A stretch of 64,000 nucleotides of DNA from Cocleimonas flava (GCF_004339015.1 NZ_SMFQ01000005.1:62001-126000), one strand, 5' to 3'; counted from the stretch's first letter, positions 27,389 through 37,233 are shown. The notes: generated by a model not told the origin, from the letters alone. Made by a program: numbers and translations.

Positions 27389-27832
27389 TTAAAAACCTTC
27401 ATTATTTTTGAGTTTATCCAGCCGTTGTAATAGCCGCGATATATGACCTTCCTTGATCATGGTTCCCAGATAACCTTCACTCATGAATTTATCCCCTCGC
27501 ACACAGAAACTCAGCATTTGTTTAACTTGTGTAAGGTCAGCACATTGAACAACCACATCACTGCTAATCATTCTGCTGATGATTAATTGATTAAAGCTAT
27601 CATCACGCCAACATTCTTTTGCAGCAACGCGCAAAAAGTCTTTAACCAATGGATCATAAATGGGCCAACGCATGAAATTGACATTGTCTTCTATGGTTTC
27701 GCCGCCTTTCCATTCGATAATCGGGTCGAAATCTCTGCGGTTGAGCGTGGAATAGAAAGCGATAATTTCTTCGTAATCTTCACGTGTAGGGTTAACTGTT
27801 TCCATCGAATCAGAATATAAGCTATTTGCCAT
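27389..27832 (-). CDS. Uncharacterised cytoplasmic protein (147 aa)
   Basis: Start at ATG 27832 (MANSLYSDSMETVNP), preceded by AGGG at workable spacing; the open frame continues to 27913 but that extension looks non-coding. It is a soluble alpha-helical protein with IIEWKGGE, MRWPIYDPLVKDFLRVA and a C-terminal LLQRLDKLK. The W..G....P.YDP.V..F pattern recalls the DUF6508 family, but I am not certain. No catalytic motif is visible. It stands alone between the terminator of the secreted-protein pair and the divergent DUF523 gene. Confidence 0.7.
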   Translation of the reverse strand: MANSLYSDSMETVNPTREDYEEIIAFYSTLNRRDFDPIIEWKGGETIEDNVNFMRWPIYDPLVKDFLRVAAKECWRDDSFNQLIISRMISSDVVVQCADLTQVKQMLSFCVRGDKFMSEGYLGTMIKEGHISRLLQRLDKLKNNEGF

Positions 27833-28038
27833 TATAAAAAATACCCTGTTGAAAAATACGTGATTGTGAATCATAAGACATCCAGATCGTTCTCTAATTG
27901 AATCTAAAGCCACCCCTTCTTACCATGAGTTTAGGACTAGTTCGTCTGAAAGACGACTCTAGAGCCTAGCGTGTATTAGGGTACTTTTTATTTGTTTTTA
28001 ACAGCACTCTTAATCTAAAAGCACGTTAAAATAGCGCC

Positions 28039-28563
28039 ATGACAAATACAGAAGAACATGACGAACTCCCCAACATACTTATTAGCGCTTGCCTTTTGGG
28101 CAACCCTGTTCGCTACGATGGTACTGACTTATTCATTGATCACCCTTTAATCAAGAAGTGGTTAGATCAGGATCGTTTAATCGCCGTATGCCCCGAGGTT
28201 GAAGGCGGAATGCCTGTGCCACGTGCTCCGGCAGAAATTCAAACCGGCGACGGCAAGCTGGTACTGAGCGGAAAGTCTTGTGTAGTTGATGTAGAAGGCG
28301 AAGATGTCACCAATTCATTTATCAGAGGCGCATTAAAAAGTTTAAAAATGGCACTCGATAATGACTGCGTTGCTGCAATTCTGACCGAGCACAGCCCCTC
28401 TTGCGGCAGTAACAGAATTTACGATGGGAGTTTTACCAAAACCAAACGCGATGGTGTCGGCGTGACAACGTCTATGCTTGAGCAGAATCATATCCCTGTT
28501 TTCAATCAGGAACAGTTAGAAGACTTGCAGGTATATTTAGAAAGCGGGGATTGGCAAGATTAA
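28039..28563 (+). CDS. DUF523 family protein
   Basis: 174 residues. ISACLLGNPVRYDG, CPEVEGGMPVPRAPAEI and TEHSPSCGS are the three conserved blocks of DUF523. The Cys residues in CLLG, CPE and PSCGS are the invariant ones and are thought to bind an iron-sulfur cluster or a metal; a related protein has been described as a thiouracil desulfurase. This is the stand-alone short form, without the C-terminal DUF1722 domain found in some members. Its stop codon coincides with the start of a polar C-rich element, and it converges on the CobW-like gene. Confidence 0.88.
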   Translation: MTNTEEHDELPNILISACLLGNPVRYDGTDLFIDHPLIKKWLDQDRLIAVCPEVEGGMPVPRAPAEIQTGDGKLVLSGKSCVVDVEGEDVTNSFIRGALKSLKMALDNDCVAAILTEHSPSCGSNRIYDGSFTKTKRDGVGVTTSMLEQNHIPVFNQEQLEDLQVYLESGDWQD

Positions 28564-28594
28564 GGTCACCCCCCTACTTTGGGGGCTTTTTTTA
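28562..28594 (+). repeat. Polar C-rich intergenic element, copy 11
   Basis: AAGGTCACCCCCCTACTTT then GGGGGCTTTTTTT. It overlaps the TAA of the DUF523 gene and lies between convergent genes. The arms CCCCC and GGGGG pair fully. Confidence 0.9.
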
Positions 28595-28642
28595 TTCACT
28601 ATTTTTATTCATCGCTTTTAGGCAGATGTTTTAAACACGAGA

Positions 28643-29680
28643 TTACGTCAGAATACAGCTCATCAACGCTTCTTCAAGGTTATCATTCAAGCGTTCAGAA
28701 ATAATTTCGATACGGCTTTCATCACACGCAGGCAGCTCAACTTCGGTCAAAGCATCGGTATCAAGATTGAAGCTATAAAAACCTTTATCGGTAATAAACA
28801 CAGCCTTTACTCTTTCGGCGGAACAACTCCAGACAAACTCAACTAGCTTGTCGTGATCGAAGATCGTCTCTCCTGAGAAACGCCAACCGATACTGTGAAA
28901 ACCTTCACCTTGATTGACCGCTTTGATAATCCCGCACTCGGGAATGGCCGTTTCAGGAAGCAATGGCCTATCGTTATGACCTTGATGGTGATGATGATCT
29001 TCATCTATTTTCAACTTGCTTAAAGAGGGTCCTGCTAACGCATCTAGTCCGATATCCCCGTGTTGCGCAAATATCACCTGCGCCTGTTCTGTACCCTTCT
29101 GCTTGACGTAATCTATCAACCTTTGTTTGTCGCCATTATCGCAATCCTCGCCTTCGCTGTATAAATCCGACTTGTTACCAACAACTGTATCAGCTATGGC
29201 GATTTGTTGATTAAAGATATCGTGACTTGTGTAACGCTGATCCGATAATTTTCTAGCATCAACCAGCGTGATGGTCTTCTGTAATGACAACACTTGTTGA
29301 TAGTGTTCGGATGAAAGCACCTCCAGAATTTCTTTCGGGTGTCCCAGCCCAGTGGGCTCTATTAACAAACGATCAGGCGTGGCACTTTTCAATAATTGAT
29401 TCAAAGCAATTTGCATGGGCACACCCGCGGCACAGCACATACAACCACCTGGCACTTCGCGAATGTATACGCCACTTTCTTGAGGCTGTTGACCTTCAAG
29501 TAAACTGCCATCAACACCAATCTCGCCAAATTCATTGACCAGAATGGCCCAACGTTCGTCAGCGGGCTTATTCTTAAGCAAATGTAAAATCGTTGATGTT
29601 TTACCGACGCCTAAAAAACCCGTGATTATATTGGTAGGGACTGCTCGTATTTCAGTGTGATTGGTATTTTTAGAAGTCAT
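28643..29680 (-). CDS. CobW/COG0523 family GTPase, likely zinc metallochaperone
   Basis: 345 residues. P-loop GFLGVGKT at residues 21-28, metal site CMCC at 80-83 (GGCMCCAAG), EPTGLGHP and NKSD guanine-specificity motif. A His-rich loop (DEDHHHHQGH) precedes the C-terminal CobW domain. COG0523 GTPases deliver metals to client proteins. The upstream MerC gene with its perfect Zur-box palindrome argues for a zinc-starvation role rather than cobalamin synthesis. It lies 177 bases after the MerC gene on the same strand, so co-transcription is likely but not certain. Confidence 0.88.
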   Translation of the reverse strand: MTSKNTNHTEIRAVPTNIITGFLGVGKTSTILHLLKNKPADERWAILVNEFGEIGVDGSLLEGQQPQESGVYIREVPGGCMCCAAGVPMQIALNQLLKSATPDRLLIEPTGLGHPKEILEVLSSEHYQQVLSLQKTITLVDARKLSDQRYTSHDIFNQQIAIADTVVGNKSDLYSEGEDCDNGDKQRLIDYVKQKGTEQAQVIFAQHGDIGLDALAGPSLSKLKIDEDHHHHQGHNDRPLLPETAIPECGIIKAVNQGEGFHSIGWRFSGETIFDHDKLVEFVWSCSAERVKAVFITDKGFYSFNLDTDALTEVELPACDESRIEIISERLNDNLEEALMSCILT

Positions 29681-29857
29681 AGATTATCTTTTAAGGTGAT
29701 CGGTGCTTTAAAAAGCCGATAGTTCGAGAAAATTTCAAAAAGGGAATTGTAATTCACTCGTTACTATTAGTAGACCCATAGATGACCTAATATAAAAAAA
29801 TAGTGAATAAGCTATAAAACGACCGTAGCAAAATCACACATCTAATCTAATCTATCC

Positions 29858-30268
29858 TCATGCTTTTGACTGATGCTCTGGGCAATCACAAGCGCCCTGA
29901 TGAGACCGACACAATCGATAGTTGAGGAAGTGTCCAACCGCCATAAATGTTGCACCAATCACTGTCAGCCATTTTTCACCTGATTCCCCTACACTCTCTT
30001 CGAATAACACAGCAGAAATCATCAGTGCCAAACCTATAAAACCAAGAACAAGTAATTGGAAACGTTTGTGTTTCATACACCCCATGGTCAATGCATAGAC
30101 ACTGGTCGGTATTACAGCCAGTAACATCCATAGATGAAAAGATTCTCCATCAAGTTGTAACGCAGCAAGACTGGGCAGCCAGATCATTGCCAATGGAAAT
30201 GCTAAACAATGCGCCGCACAAAGTAGTGACAAACCAATTGCGAATTTATCTGTAAGTGTTTGTATCAT
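29858..30268 (-). CDS. MerC domain-containing membrane protein
   Basis: 136 residues with four predicted helices. The first helices hold the Cys pattern of MerC (GLSLLCAAHCLAFPLAM), and the C-terminus has CRSHQGACDCPEHQS, a Cys/His metal-binding tail. MerC proteins were described as mercury importers, but chromosomal copies beside COG0523 GTPases and Zur sites are thought to serve zinc homeostasis. A perfect 19-base Zur-like palindrome is 104 bases upstream. No mer genes are present, so mercury resistance is unlikely. Confidence 0.85.
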   Translation of the reverse strand: MIQTLTDKFAIGLSLLCAAHCLAFPLAMIWLPSLAALQLDGESFHLWMLLAVIPTSVYALTMGCMKHKRFQLLVLGFIGLALMISAVLFEESVGESGEKWLTVIGATFMAVGHFLNYRLCRSHQGACDCPEHQSKA

Positions 30269-30718
30269 AAGATTTTACCGTTATAAGCTTTATAAATCTG
30301 AGTATTGCTGGTTGCTCTAATTTAATGTCAGAGCAATTACTTAGTAGTAACTCAGCAATATTAAAAGCCACAAATGTTATATTATAACATTACATAAATA
30401 AACACTTACTTAAAAAAAGTAGTTAGCCGAGGCGCAGCCGAGAGAATATTGGAGTGTAACGATGACTGCTCAAAGAGTGAGGTTTTGCAAAAACCTCATA
30501 AAAGTACGGGGGTGCCAAATGGCAAAAAGGAAGTAAAAAGAAACTACGAGAGAAAGTCAGAGAATATTTGCCCGCGCGCAGGAGTAACGTAACGCAATAA
30601 AAGAAAACTAATAAGGACTCGTTAAGATCATCCATAGATCAATTAAATTCTTTTCTTTTATTGCGTGTAGCAGATGTAAGACTGCTTATACAGTCATGCT
30701 AAAAGCATAGAAACACTA
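30269..30718. other. Intergenic region with Zur box and unexplained sequence
   Basis: About 450 bases. Next to MerC lies the Zur box (30372-30392). The rest (30420-30640) has a different, more GC-rich texture, with an inverted repeat GAGGTTTTGC/GCAAAAACCTC near 30480-30500. The longest frame in it, on the minus strand, has no protein-like features. It may be decayed coding or repeat sequence. Confidence 0.5.
30372..30392. promoter_or_regulatory. Zur operator upstream of MerC/CobW-like genes
   Basis: AATGTTATA-T-TATAACATT at 30373-30391 is a perfect 9-1-9 palindrome identical in core to the gammaproteobacterial Zur consensus (GTTATA around the centre). It should repress the MerC/CobW-like unit when zinc is plentiful. 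Confidence 0.85.
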
Positions 30719-33565
30719 TTACGATTCGAATGCTCGCCAAAAGCGTTTATCCAGTGCTAGTTGCTGTTGCGGCTCTGCACCGGGCATACACAACCAATCC
30801 AATTCCATACTTTTCAATTGTTCGGCATTGTTCAAGGCTTGCAGACCTAAACCAGATTCATTCATCTGCTCTAACTGGAATTTCATTCGTTCCGATTTAT
30901 CTTCGACTGGGGTTTCAGCACCCTTGGCAATTTCCAGTTTAATACACATCAATCGACGCTCTGCTGTGACTTCGCTACGATCCGTTAGCGTTGCAGCAGA
31001 TTTACGACGTGCCTCGATTCGCTTGTTAAAATCTGAATCATCTAAGGTAATCGAATCCCATTGGTTTTCAATGTCTTTTAACTGCTTCGCATCAGGAGTC
31101 TTTTCCTCAGCAGACGCATACAATGCTTCCAGTTGAGTACAAAGTTCTGCTTTTTGTCGCAGTGCGTCCAGTTGCCCTTTTCGAATATTATTGATAATCC
31201 GATCATGGCATTCATCAAATTGCGAACAGGCATTTCGGTAATCACGTTGAATGCCCTCTGTTAATTTTTCAGGTAATTGCTCTGGTAAATCAGGCAATTC
31301 AGCATAACTCGCCTGCAACTCAGTAAACTGATGATCAGCCTCGCTTAACTCTGTCGCTGTTTTGGCCAGTGTCTGAATAGATTTGATGATATCTCTGTAA
31401 GCATTCAATTGCTCATCAGTTTCTGCTCTTTGTCCTTGGCGCACTTCCTGAATCTTGCCAAAAACCTGGTCCCCTTGCTTCTTGAATTCTTTCCAGGCTT
31501 TTTGATCATCCTTGCGCTTGGTGACACCGATCTGTTTCCATCGATGTTGCAGTGTTTTTAATGCAGTTAAATTTTCTTCTTTGGCATCTTCTTCTACGAG
31601 TGCCGCGGCTTGTTTTATAAGCTCTTGCTTCAGTGCAATATTGGCTTCGTATTCAATATTCAAATTGTCATAGACCTGATCCTTAAACGTTGAAAATTGC
31701 TCCCATTGTTTTTGACCGGCTTTATGTTCGACATCTTTGATATTAGTGAAGTGGCTGCTAATACTGCGCACACTGGCTTCTACAGCCTTATAATCGGGAT
31801 TATTCTCTGGCTTGCTTTGTTCAGCCAATTCGCGCATTTCTTCAACATGTTTTTCTCGTTGCGCCAGATTGTTTTTGCGCAACTCTCGACGCTCATTAAA
31901 GAATACTTCGCACGGTTGATAGACCTTATCAGAAGCTTCTTTAAAACGCGGCCAGTATTGCTCTGAAATGTCAGAATTACCCAGTTCTTTCCATTGCTGT
32001 TGCAGTGCTTTCATCTCGTTAAACTGCTTATCAGGATGTGTTTTAGAGCCGATCAACTGCTCCATTTTTTCACACAGTTCGACATACTTGGGTTCGGTGG
32101 CAAAGCTCTTCCAATCGCCCATATCGCCGAGTGTTTCGAAGGCTTCTTCATAGCGCGTTTTCAGTGCTGCTGCATCCTTTCCCGTAAAATTATCGAGCGC
32201 TTTTTCTACCCTGACACACATCTGTTTCGCCCTTGTCAGATTGCCTATTTTGGCAAAATGAAAGATGGAGCTTATATTTTTGTGCACCAGTGTTAGTTGA
32301 CGCTCATAGCTTTCGGCGGCATCTTTTTTAGCCGCAGTCCATTCTGCCAGTTGCTCCTGCAATTCAGTTTCTAACTGCAACACGCCGTATGTAGACGGCC
32401 AGTTTAATTTATTTAATGCCGAACTTAAGGCGCGCACAGGTTTTTGTAGTTGTGCATGCTTAACTTGAGTCTCATCCTTTTCAGAATCTGCATTTTCCTG
32501 AGTAGAAACTTGAGAAAATAAAGGAACAACCTGCTCCACCAGTTGAATCGCGCTTTTTAAAACAGCGATCATCTGTTGATAATCATTTAACAATCCAAAA
32601 TCAGGTGAAGATATCAGTGCTAAAGAATCCCAATTAAAACGCATGTCCTCATGCTTTTCTTTGGTCTCAGCTAATAATTCAATCGATGTTTCAAGGTCTC
32701 GATCAGCGACATTCTCGAGCAGGCTTTTAAGTTCATCCACGATTTCTTGTTGTGATTCTTGCGTGACTTTAACCGTCAACCGATCCTTATATTGTGCATC
32801 GAGAATATTTCTAGCGGCTTGATAACGCTGTTTAGACTCACTCGAGATTTCAAAATCGAGATTATCCCAACGTTTACAATGCGCGACACACCTTGGCATA
32901 AACTCTGGTAACCAGTCATCCCGACTAGAGAGGTATTCCACTTCTTCAATCAGCTCATTAACTGTCTCTAGTTTTTCTGCCTGCTGGTGCTCAAGCTCTC
33001 TGCACTCTTCAATTTTGGTTTTGATAATGCGTTCTGCATTCTTGTCTTTACCCCTAATAATCTTGCGCGCAGATTCAAGCGCCTCAATGCCGGTCAGCAT
33101 TTTCGCAATTTGCTGGCGTGAATCGGTAAATGCTGTCGCTGAAAGCACCTCAATTAGTTGTTGAGAAGGAAGCCCCTGTATCGCCTGTTCTCGCACTGCA
33201 GGCGTTTCTGCATGCGCCGCAACACGTACACTCAATTCAGGATAGCTTTTCAACATATCATCGAATTCTTGTGGGTTTAGGCTGGCACTCTCGCCCATTA
33301 AATCGTCTAACCTTTTTGCTGCCACAGAACACACCGTTTGCGTTTTTTTGTCATTGCCATGCTGCAAGGATATTTCATGCAATGCTGGTGCTGACTTTAG
33401 TTGCTGGATGGCTGCAATGCAGACGTTAACATCCTCATCGTTAGTCGCCATTTGCACGAGCTTTTCCTGATGCTCTTTATTGTTGCTATCAAAAGCAGCA
33501 ATTGCTTTCAGGCGTTTTTCAACAGATTTACTTTTCCAGGCCGGTCTAAAAAGGTCAGCTAACAT
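30719..33565 (-). CDS. DUF349 domain-containing coiled-coil protein
   Basis: 948 residues, soluble and highly charged. The N-terminal ~180 residues look like HEAT-type helical repeats (KLVQMATNDEDVNVCIAAIQ, PELSVRVAAHAETPAVREQA). The rest is long helices with repeated W-containing DUF349 units (LQQQWKELGNSDISEQYWPRF, LQHRWKQIGVTKRKDDQKAW, KQWEQFSTFKDQVYDNL). DUF349 proteins are widespread in gammaproteobacteria with no established role. The length fits the family. It is a single gene. No signal peptide or membrane segment is present. Confidence 0.85.
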   Translation of the reverse strand: MLADLFRPAWKSKSVEKRLKAIAAFDSNNKEHQEKLVQMATNDEDVNVCIAAIQQLKSAPALHEISLQHGNDKKTQTVCSVAAKRLDDLMGESASLNPQEFDDMLKSYPELSVRVAAHAETPAVREQAIQGLPSQQLIEVLSATAFTDSRQQIAKMLTGIEALESARKIIRGKDKNAERIIKTKIEECRELEHQQAEKLETVNELIEEVEYLSSRDDWLPEFMPRCVAHCKRWDNLDFEISSESKQRYQAARNILDAQYKDRLTVKVTQESQQEIVDELKSLLENVADRDLETSIELLAETKEKHEDMRFNWDSLALISSPDFGLLNDYQQMIAVLKSAIQLVEQVVPLFSQVSTQENADSEKDETQVKHAQLQKPVRALSSALNKLNWPSTYGVLQLETELQEQLAEWTAAKKDAAESYERQLTLVHKNISSIFHFAKIGNLTRAKQMCVRVEKALDNFTGKDAAALKTRYEEAFETLGDMGDWKSFATEPKYVELCEKMEQLIGSKTHPDKQFNEMKALQQQWKELGNSDISEQYWPRFKEASDKVYQPCEVFFNERRELRKNNLAQREKHVEEMRELAEQSKPENNPDYKAVEASVRSISSHFTNIKDVEHKAGQKQWEQFSTFKDQVYDNLNIEYEANIALKQELIKQAAALVEEDAKEENLTALKTLQHRWKQIGVTKRKDDQKAWKEFKKQGDQVFGKIQEVRQGQRAETDEQLNAYRDIIKSIQTLAKTATELSEADHQFTELQASYAELPDLPEQLPEKLTEGIQRDYRNACSQFDECHDRIINNIRKGQLDALRQKAELCTQLEALYASAEEKTPDAKQLKDIENQWDSITLDDSDFNKRIEARRKSAATLTDRSEVTAERRLMCIKLEIAKGAETPVEDKSERMKFQLEQMNESGLGLQALNNAEQLKSMELDWLCMPGAEPQQQLALDKRFWRAFES

Positions 33566-33867
33566 AGTTTTCCATGTGATTTGTTTGATTGAAGATTATT
33601 CTCATAAGGCATAAGAGATTTTTCTATTGTGAATAGCGAATTGTAAATCAATTTAACCTTGAATAGGTGAGCTAAGTCATCCGTAGGTGTTTTTTTAAAA
33701 GTGAATATAGTGCCCCATACCCCAACTTACGCAGAACTAAAGATTCGTTCGCCAGCAAAGCGATTCTAAATCAAAACATTTGCACAAGCATGTTTTGATA
33801 AGACAACAAAGTAGCTTAAAAGTTACTTAATTTTTAGGGGGTACTTTTATCAGAGAGCTAGATAGAT
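33566..33867. other. Intergenic region after the beta-helix lipoprotein gene
   Basis: About 300 bases. It contains a perfect inverted repeat TCAAAACAT...ATGTTTTGA (33771-33798) with a 10-base loop that could end the minus-strand lipoprotein transcript, though no strong T-run follows. Nothing else was recognised. Confidence 0.55.
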
Positions 33868-35337
33868 TTACCAACCATCAAGTACACATTGCAAGGTATG
33901 CGGATTAGTTTCTGATAGCGGTATGTCTTGCAGAGTGTCACCGAGGTAATTGCCACTGGCAAAGCCTGTTGCGTTCTTAAATCGATAGGACCAGCAATAC
34001 CTAAGATTTGGGTGGGCTTCGGAATAGGTCACCAGATTATCAACCAGTATTACATTCTCAAAATCCGAGAATGCCATAAAATAACCCAAAAACTGATTAC
34101 GTCTTACATCTGCATCCGAGCTTTTATACATATACATTCCGCAACTGTTACACACATTGTCGTGAACATACGTTGCGCGATTATGACCTTTATCGCCACC
34201 ACTGGAATATTGAATATAACCCAGCCTTCCGTTGACAGATCCATCAACCATTGTGATCGTATTCCTTGCGATAATATTATGCGTTTTATGCCAGCTAACG
34301 ATTGGACCATCGATGTATTTACTACCCGCGCCCTGCTCCATCACATTATCTAAAATATATACGTTCTCACCACTGGCATTCACAATATCGCCACCTGTAT
34401 TGTGATGAAAATAATTATTCTGAATCAGGATATCTTCATCGACTCGACCCGGACCTTCAATATCAATACCAAATTGCGGGCTTGTACCATTGATATGATG
34501 TATTTCATTGTCTTTGATCTCAATGTTAGTTCCCCCAACAATTGAAATTCCCTGACGTCTGTTGTTATAAATATTGTTATCGATGAACGTCACATTACTC
34601 GAATCCAGCACTAGCGAACCATCTCCTGTGACATCACTGATCTGCATATTTTGAATTAACACATTGTTATTGCTCCACACGCAAATACCATGACCTTCAT
34701 CGTGTGCTGTTTTTCCATCGCTACTTCTTGGTGTGAAAACATGGGTATCTCTATCACCCTTAATCACACCATCTCTAACGTTTATATTGTCACCGTTCAA
34801 ACGTAATACGCAGTAATTCCATTTGTCATTCGTATCAATAGATAAAACCGCTCCTTCACTAAAGACAAATTCCGTATCAGCAAAAATATCAATCCCCTTT
34901 TGGTAGATTGTATTACCAAAATCACCCACTAAATATTCGCCCGCAGGCAAAATAACTCGGCCATAACCTTCATCATGCGCCCAATCTATCGCTGCTTGCA
35001 GATTAGCTGTTGTTTTAGCCGCTGCTGTTCCGTTATTCGGAATATCCCAGGTACTGACATCAATCACATATTCTAAATTATTAGTTAGTACTGGCAGTTG
35101 AGCCTTAAACAGCATTTTAGGTAAGCCATTTGCATCAAGGTCTTCTGGATCTGCTCCATAGCTTGAATTTTCAACGTCATCCTCAGCTTCGTCACCATCC
35201 TCACCACTATCTATATCGACCGATTCAACAGACTCTGATGGATTTTCATCAAGCGTGTCAGATGATCCAGAACCTCCACCGCAGGCAACGAGAAAAACCG
35301 ACATAAAAACTAACAGAAAATAAGGTGCACTTTTCAT
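33868..35337 (-). CDS. Surface lipoprotein with right-handed parallel beta-helix
   Basis: 489 residues. Lipobox LVAC puts the lipidated Cys at residue 19, followed by GGGSGSS and an acidic linker (to about residue 65). From about residue 90 it has the pectate-lyase-superfamily layout: TTANLQAAIDWAHDEG, VILPAGEYLVGD, then repeated short strands with Asn ladders (NNNVLIQNMQISDVTGDG, DSSNVTFIDNNIYNN, GTNIEIKDNEIHHI, DILIQNNYFHHNTGG). Such proteins bind or cleave polysaccharides; no lyase catalytic set could be assigned. It is divergent from another GGG-type lipoprotein gene, separated by 266 bases. Confidence 0.82.
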   Translation of the reverse strand: MKSAPYFLLVFMSVFLVACGGGSGSSDTLDENPSESVESVDIDSGEDGDEAEDDVENSSYGADPEDLDANGLPKMLFKAQLPVLTNNLEYVIDVSTWDIPNNGTAAAKTTANLQAAIDWAHDEGYGRVILPAGEYLVGDFGNTIYQKGIDIFADTEFVFSEGAVLSIDTNDKWNYCVLRLNGDNINVRDGVIKGDRDTHVFTPRSSDGKTAHDEGHGICVWSNNNVLIQNMQISDVTGDGSLVLDSSNVTFIDNNIYNNRRQGISIVGGTNIEIKDNEIHHINGTSPQFGIDIEGPGRVDEDILIQNNYFHHNTGGDIVNASGENVYILDNVMEQGAGSKYIDGPIVSWHKTHNIIARNTITMVDGSVNGRLGYIQYSSGGDKGHNRATYVHDNVCNSCGMYMYKSSDADVRRNQFLGYFMAFSDFENVILVDNLVTYSEAHPNLRYCWSYRFKNATGFASGNYLGDTLQDIPLSETNPHTLQCVLDGW

Positions 35338-35603
35338 AAAGAACTCGTTTAATTAGATTAGGAGACAAAGGGGATCTTGGTCGTCAATACCAATATGATG
35401 CTTCTTGATAAAGCATCAATCAAGTTAGAGACACGACAACGTGAAAATCAATGAGACATTGCCCCTTTCAACCCTAAGTTGAGAAAAGCATGGAAACATT
35501 ATTATCTTCGGCTGTATGATCAATTTATGACCCAAAGATACTGCATAACCCTCCTATAATTATATTATACTCGGTATGAACTTAAAAATGGAGAACATGC
35601 GGA

Positions 35604-37145
35604 ATGATAAAATTAAATTTAAGCCCTCTTTTTTTTACAGTTGCATTTCTAACTGCTTGTGGTGGAGGCGGTAGTGGAGGGACAGCAGATAGTTCAGAAG
35701 ATAATTCAGAAAATAGTATAGAAGCTAGTGCCGGCGGTTCTTATCCTGATGGCTGCACTCCTAGTGACTGGGAATCAGGATCCTATCAATGTAACCCAGC
35801 AGATATAAGCACTAAAAATGCAACTATTCTTCCTGGCCCCTTCAGTAATTCAGACAGGGAACTTATTCCTGAGATCGCTGTAGCTGATCTAAATAAAGAT
35901 GGTTTACTTGATGTGCTGGTGTCTGTAACTGACTATGCCGCTGTTGCAACGTTTAAGGTGTTAATTAATGAAGGAAACCGATCTTTTACTGATCAAACAG
36001 ATACCCTATTTCCTTCAAGTCAAAATCAGTCACAAGCACAGTTACCATTTTGGATTTCAAAATTTTATACTCTTGATATGAATGGAGATGGACGTGTTGA
36101 TATTGTAGCTAATACTTCAAATCCAGGAATAGGAGTTGTTGACAGAATTTTTATTCAGCAAGAAAATGGCACTTTTTCTGAGGAGCCATTAGCAACATTC
36201 CCTGGAAGAGAGTACGAAGATTTCAGTTCATCAACAGGAGTTTCTGTCAGACAAGGAAACTCGTTCTACCCGATAGATGCGGATAATGATGGCGACTTTG
36301 ATTTGTTGGTGGCTGATTTCCATGAAGAAACGTTATTTTGGCGTTTACTCATCAATAATTCAACAAACGGTGTTTTATCTTTCGTCTCAAGCGATATTCC
36401 GTTGCCATCATTTAATGGAACAGATCAAATAGCATTTATTGATGACCCTGTAGTTGTTGATGTAAATCATGATGGATTCATGGATTTTGTATATGCAGGA
36501 CCTAAATGGAAAGGGGGCTTTGTAAATGAAACTAATACTATAAAGATTCTTTTAAATAATGGCACCTATGGTTTTTCAGATGGAACTGCGAGCGTTATAG
36601 ATGGAGAAGTACCTGCATTAATACATGGAGGTTCATTAATATCCGGTGATTTTAATGGTGATGCTGATGACGATATTCTAATAGCTGGCGGTGGTTATGA
36701 TGCTTTTCCATTTAATGGAGAACGCAACGTACTGTTACTTTCTCAATCAAACGGTTTATATTCTGATGCAAAAACCGACGACCCTCTTTTTGCTACCCCA
36801 CGTTTCACCCATTCATTAGCAGCAGGGGATTTAAATAATGATGGGAGTTTAGATATTGTTTTTTCCGATGTAGCGAATGGTTCATCTTGGCAACTAGGAA
36901 AAGTGCTCATTAACGATGGTGCTGGTAATTTCACTGAAGTTATCAATCCATTTCCCAATGCTCAACTCTATGGAACAAGTGGAGGGGAATTTGGGCTTGA
37001 AGGAAGTTTAAATGCCTGGACTTCAACTAAAATCGCAGACATGGATAACGATGGTAATAATGATATTATCTTAGGTTATTCATCCCATGAAACTAATTCT
37101 ATTATTTATTGGAATGATGGAAGTGGTACTGGTGTATTTAAGTAA
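35604..37145 (+). CDS. Lipoprotein with FG-GAP/VCBS-type calcium-binding repeats
   Basis: 513 residues. Lipobox LTAC gives Cys19, then GGGGSGG. Seven Asp-rich calcium loops of the FG-GAP/VCBS beta-propeller type are visible: DLNKDGLLDV, DMNGDGRVDI, DADNDGDFDLL, DVNHDGFMDFV, DFNGDADDDIL, DLNNDGSLDIV and DMDNDGNNDII. A seven-bladed propeller is likely, exposed on the outer membrane and probably binding glycans or proteins. ATG 35604 has GGAATG close by, so the ribosome site is weak. The opposite-strand beta-helix lipoprotein shares the lipobox style and GGG start, suggesting a functional pair. A strong terminator follows. Confidence 0.85.
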   Translation: MIKLNLSPLFFTVAFLTACGGGGSGGTADSSEDNSENSIEASAGGSYPDGCTPSDWESGSYQCNPADISTKNATILPGPFSNSDRELIPEIAVADLNKDGLLDVLVSVTDYAAVATFKVLINEGNRSFTDQTDTLFPSSQNQSQAQLPFWISKFYTLDMNGDGRVDIVANTSNPGIGVVDRIFIQQENGTFSEEPLATFPGREYEDFSSSTGVSVRQGNSFYPIDADNDGDFDLLVADFHEETLFWRLLINNSTNGVLSFVSSDIPLPSFNGTDQIAFIDDPVVVDVNHDGFMDFVYAGPKWKGGFVNETNTIKILLNNGTYGFSDGTASVIDGEVPALIHGGSLISGDFNGDADDDILIAGGGYDAFPFNGERNVLLLSQSNGLYSDAKTDDPLFATPRFTHSLAAGDLNNDGSLDIVFSDVANGSSWQLGKVLINDGAGNFTEVINPFPNAQLYGTSGGEFGLEGSLNAWTSTKIADMDNDGNNDIILGYSSHETNSIIYWNDGSGTGVFK

Positions 37146-37233
37146 AGTTCTTTAACTTGCGAATATCAAGTAGACTTAGTTATTATTGAAACACAATGGC
37201 TAAGTCTGCTGTAAATCACATACAATTCAAACG

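Noticed and set aside
30423-30635. Minus-strand frame of 70 residues in the gap between MerC and the DUF349 gene
   Set aside because: Sequence (SFFLLPFCHLAPPYFYEVF) has no family features and no ribosome site, and the region contains an inverted repeat; more likely non-coding.
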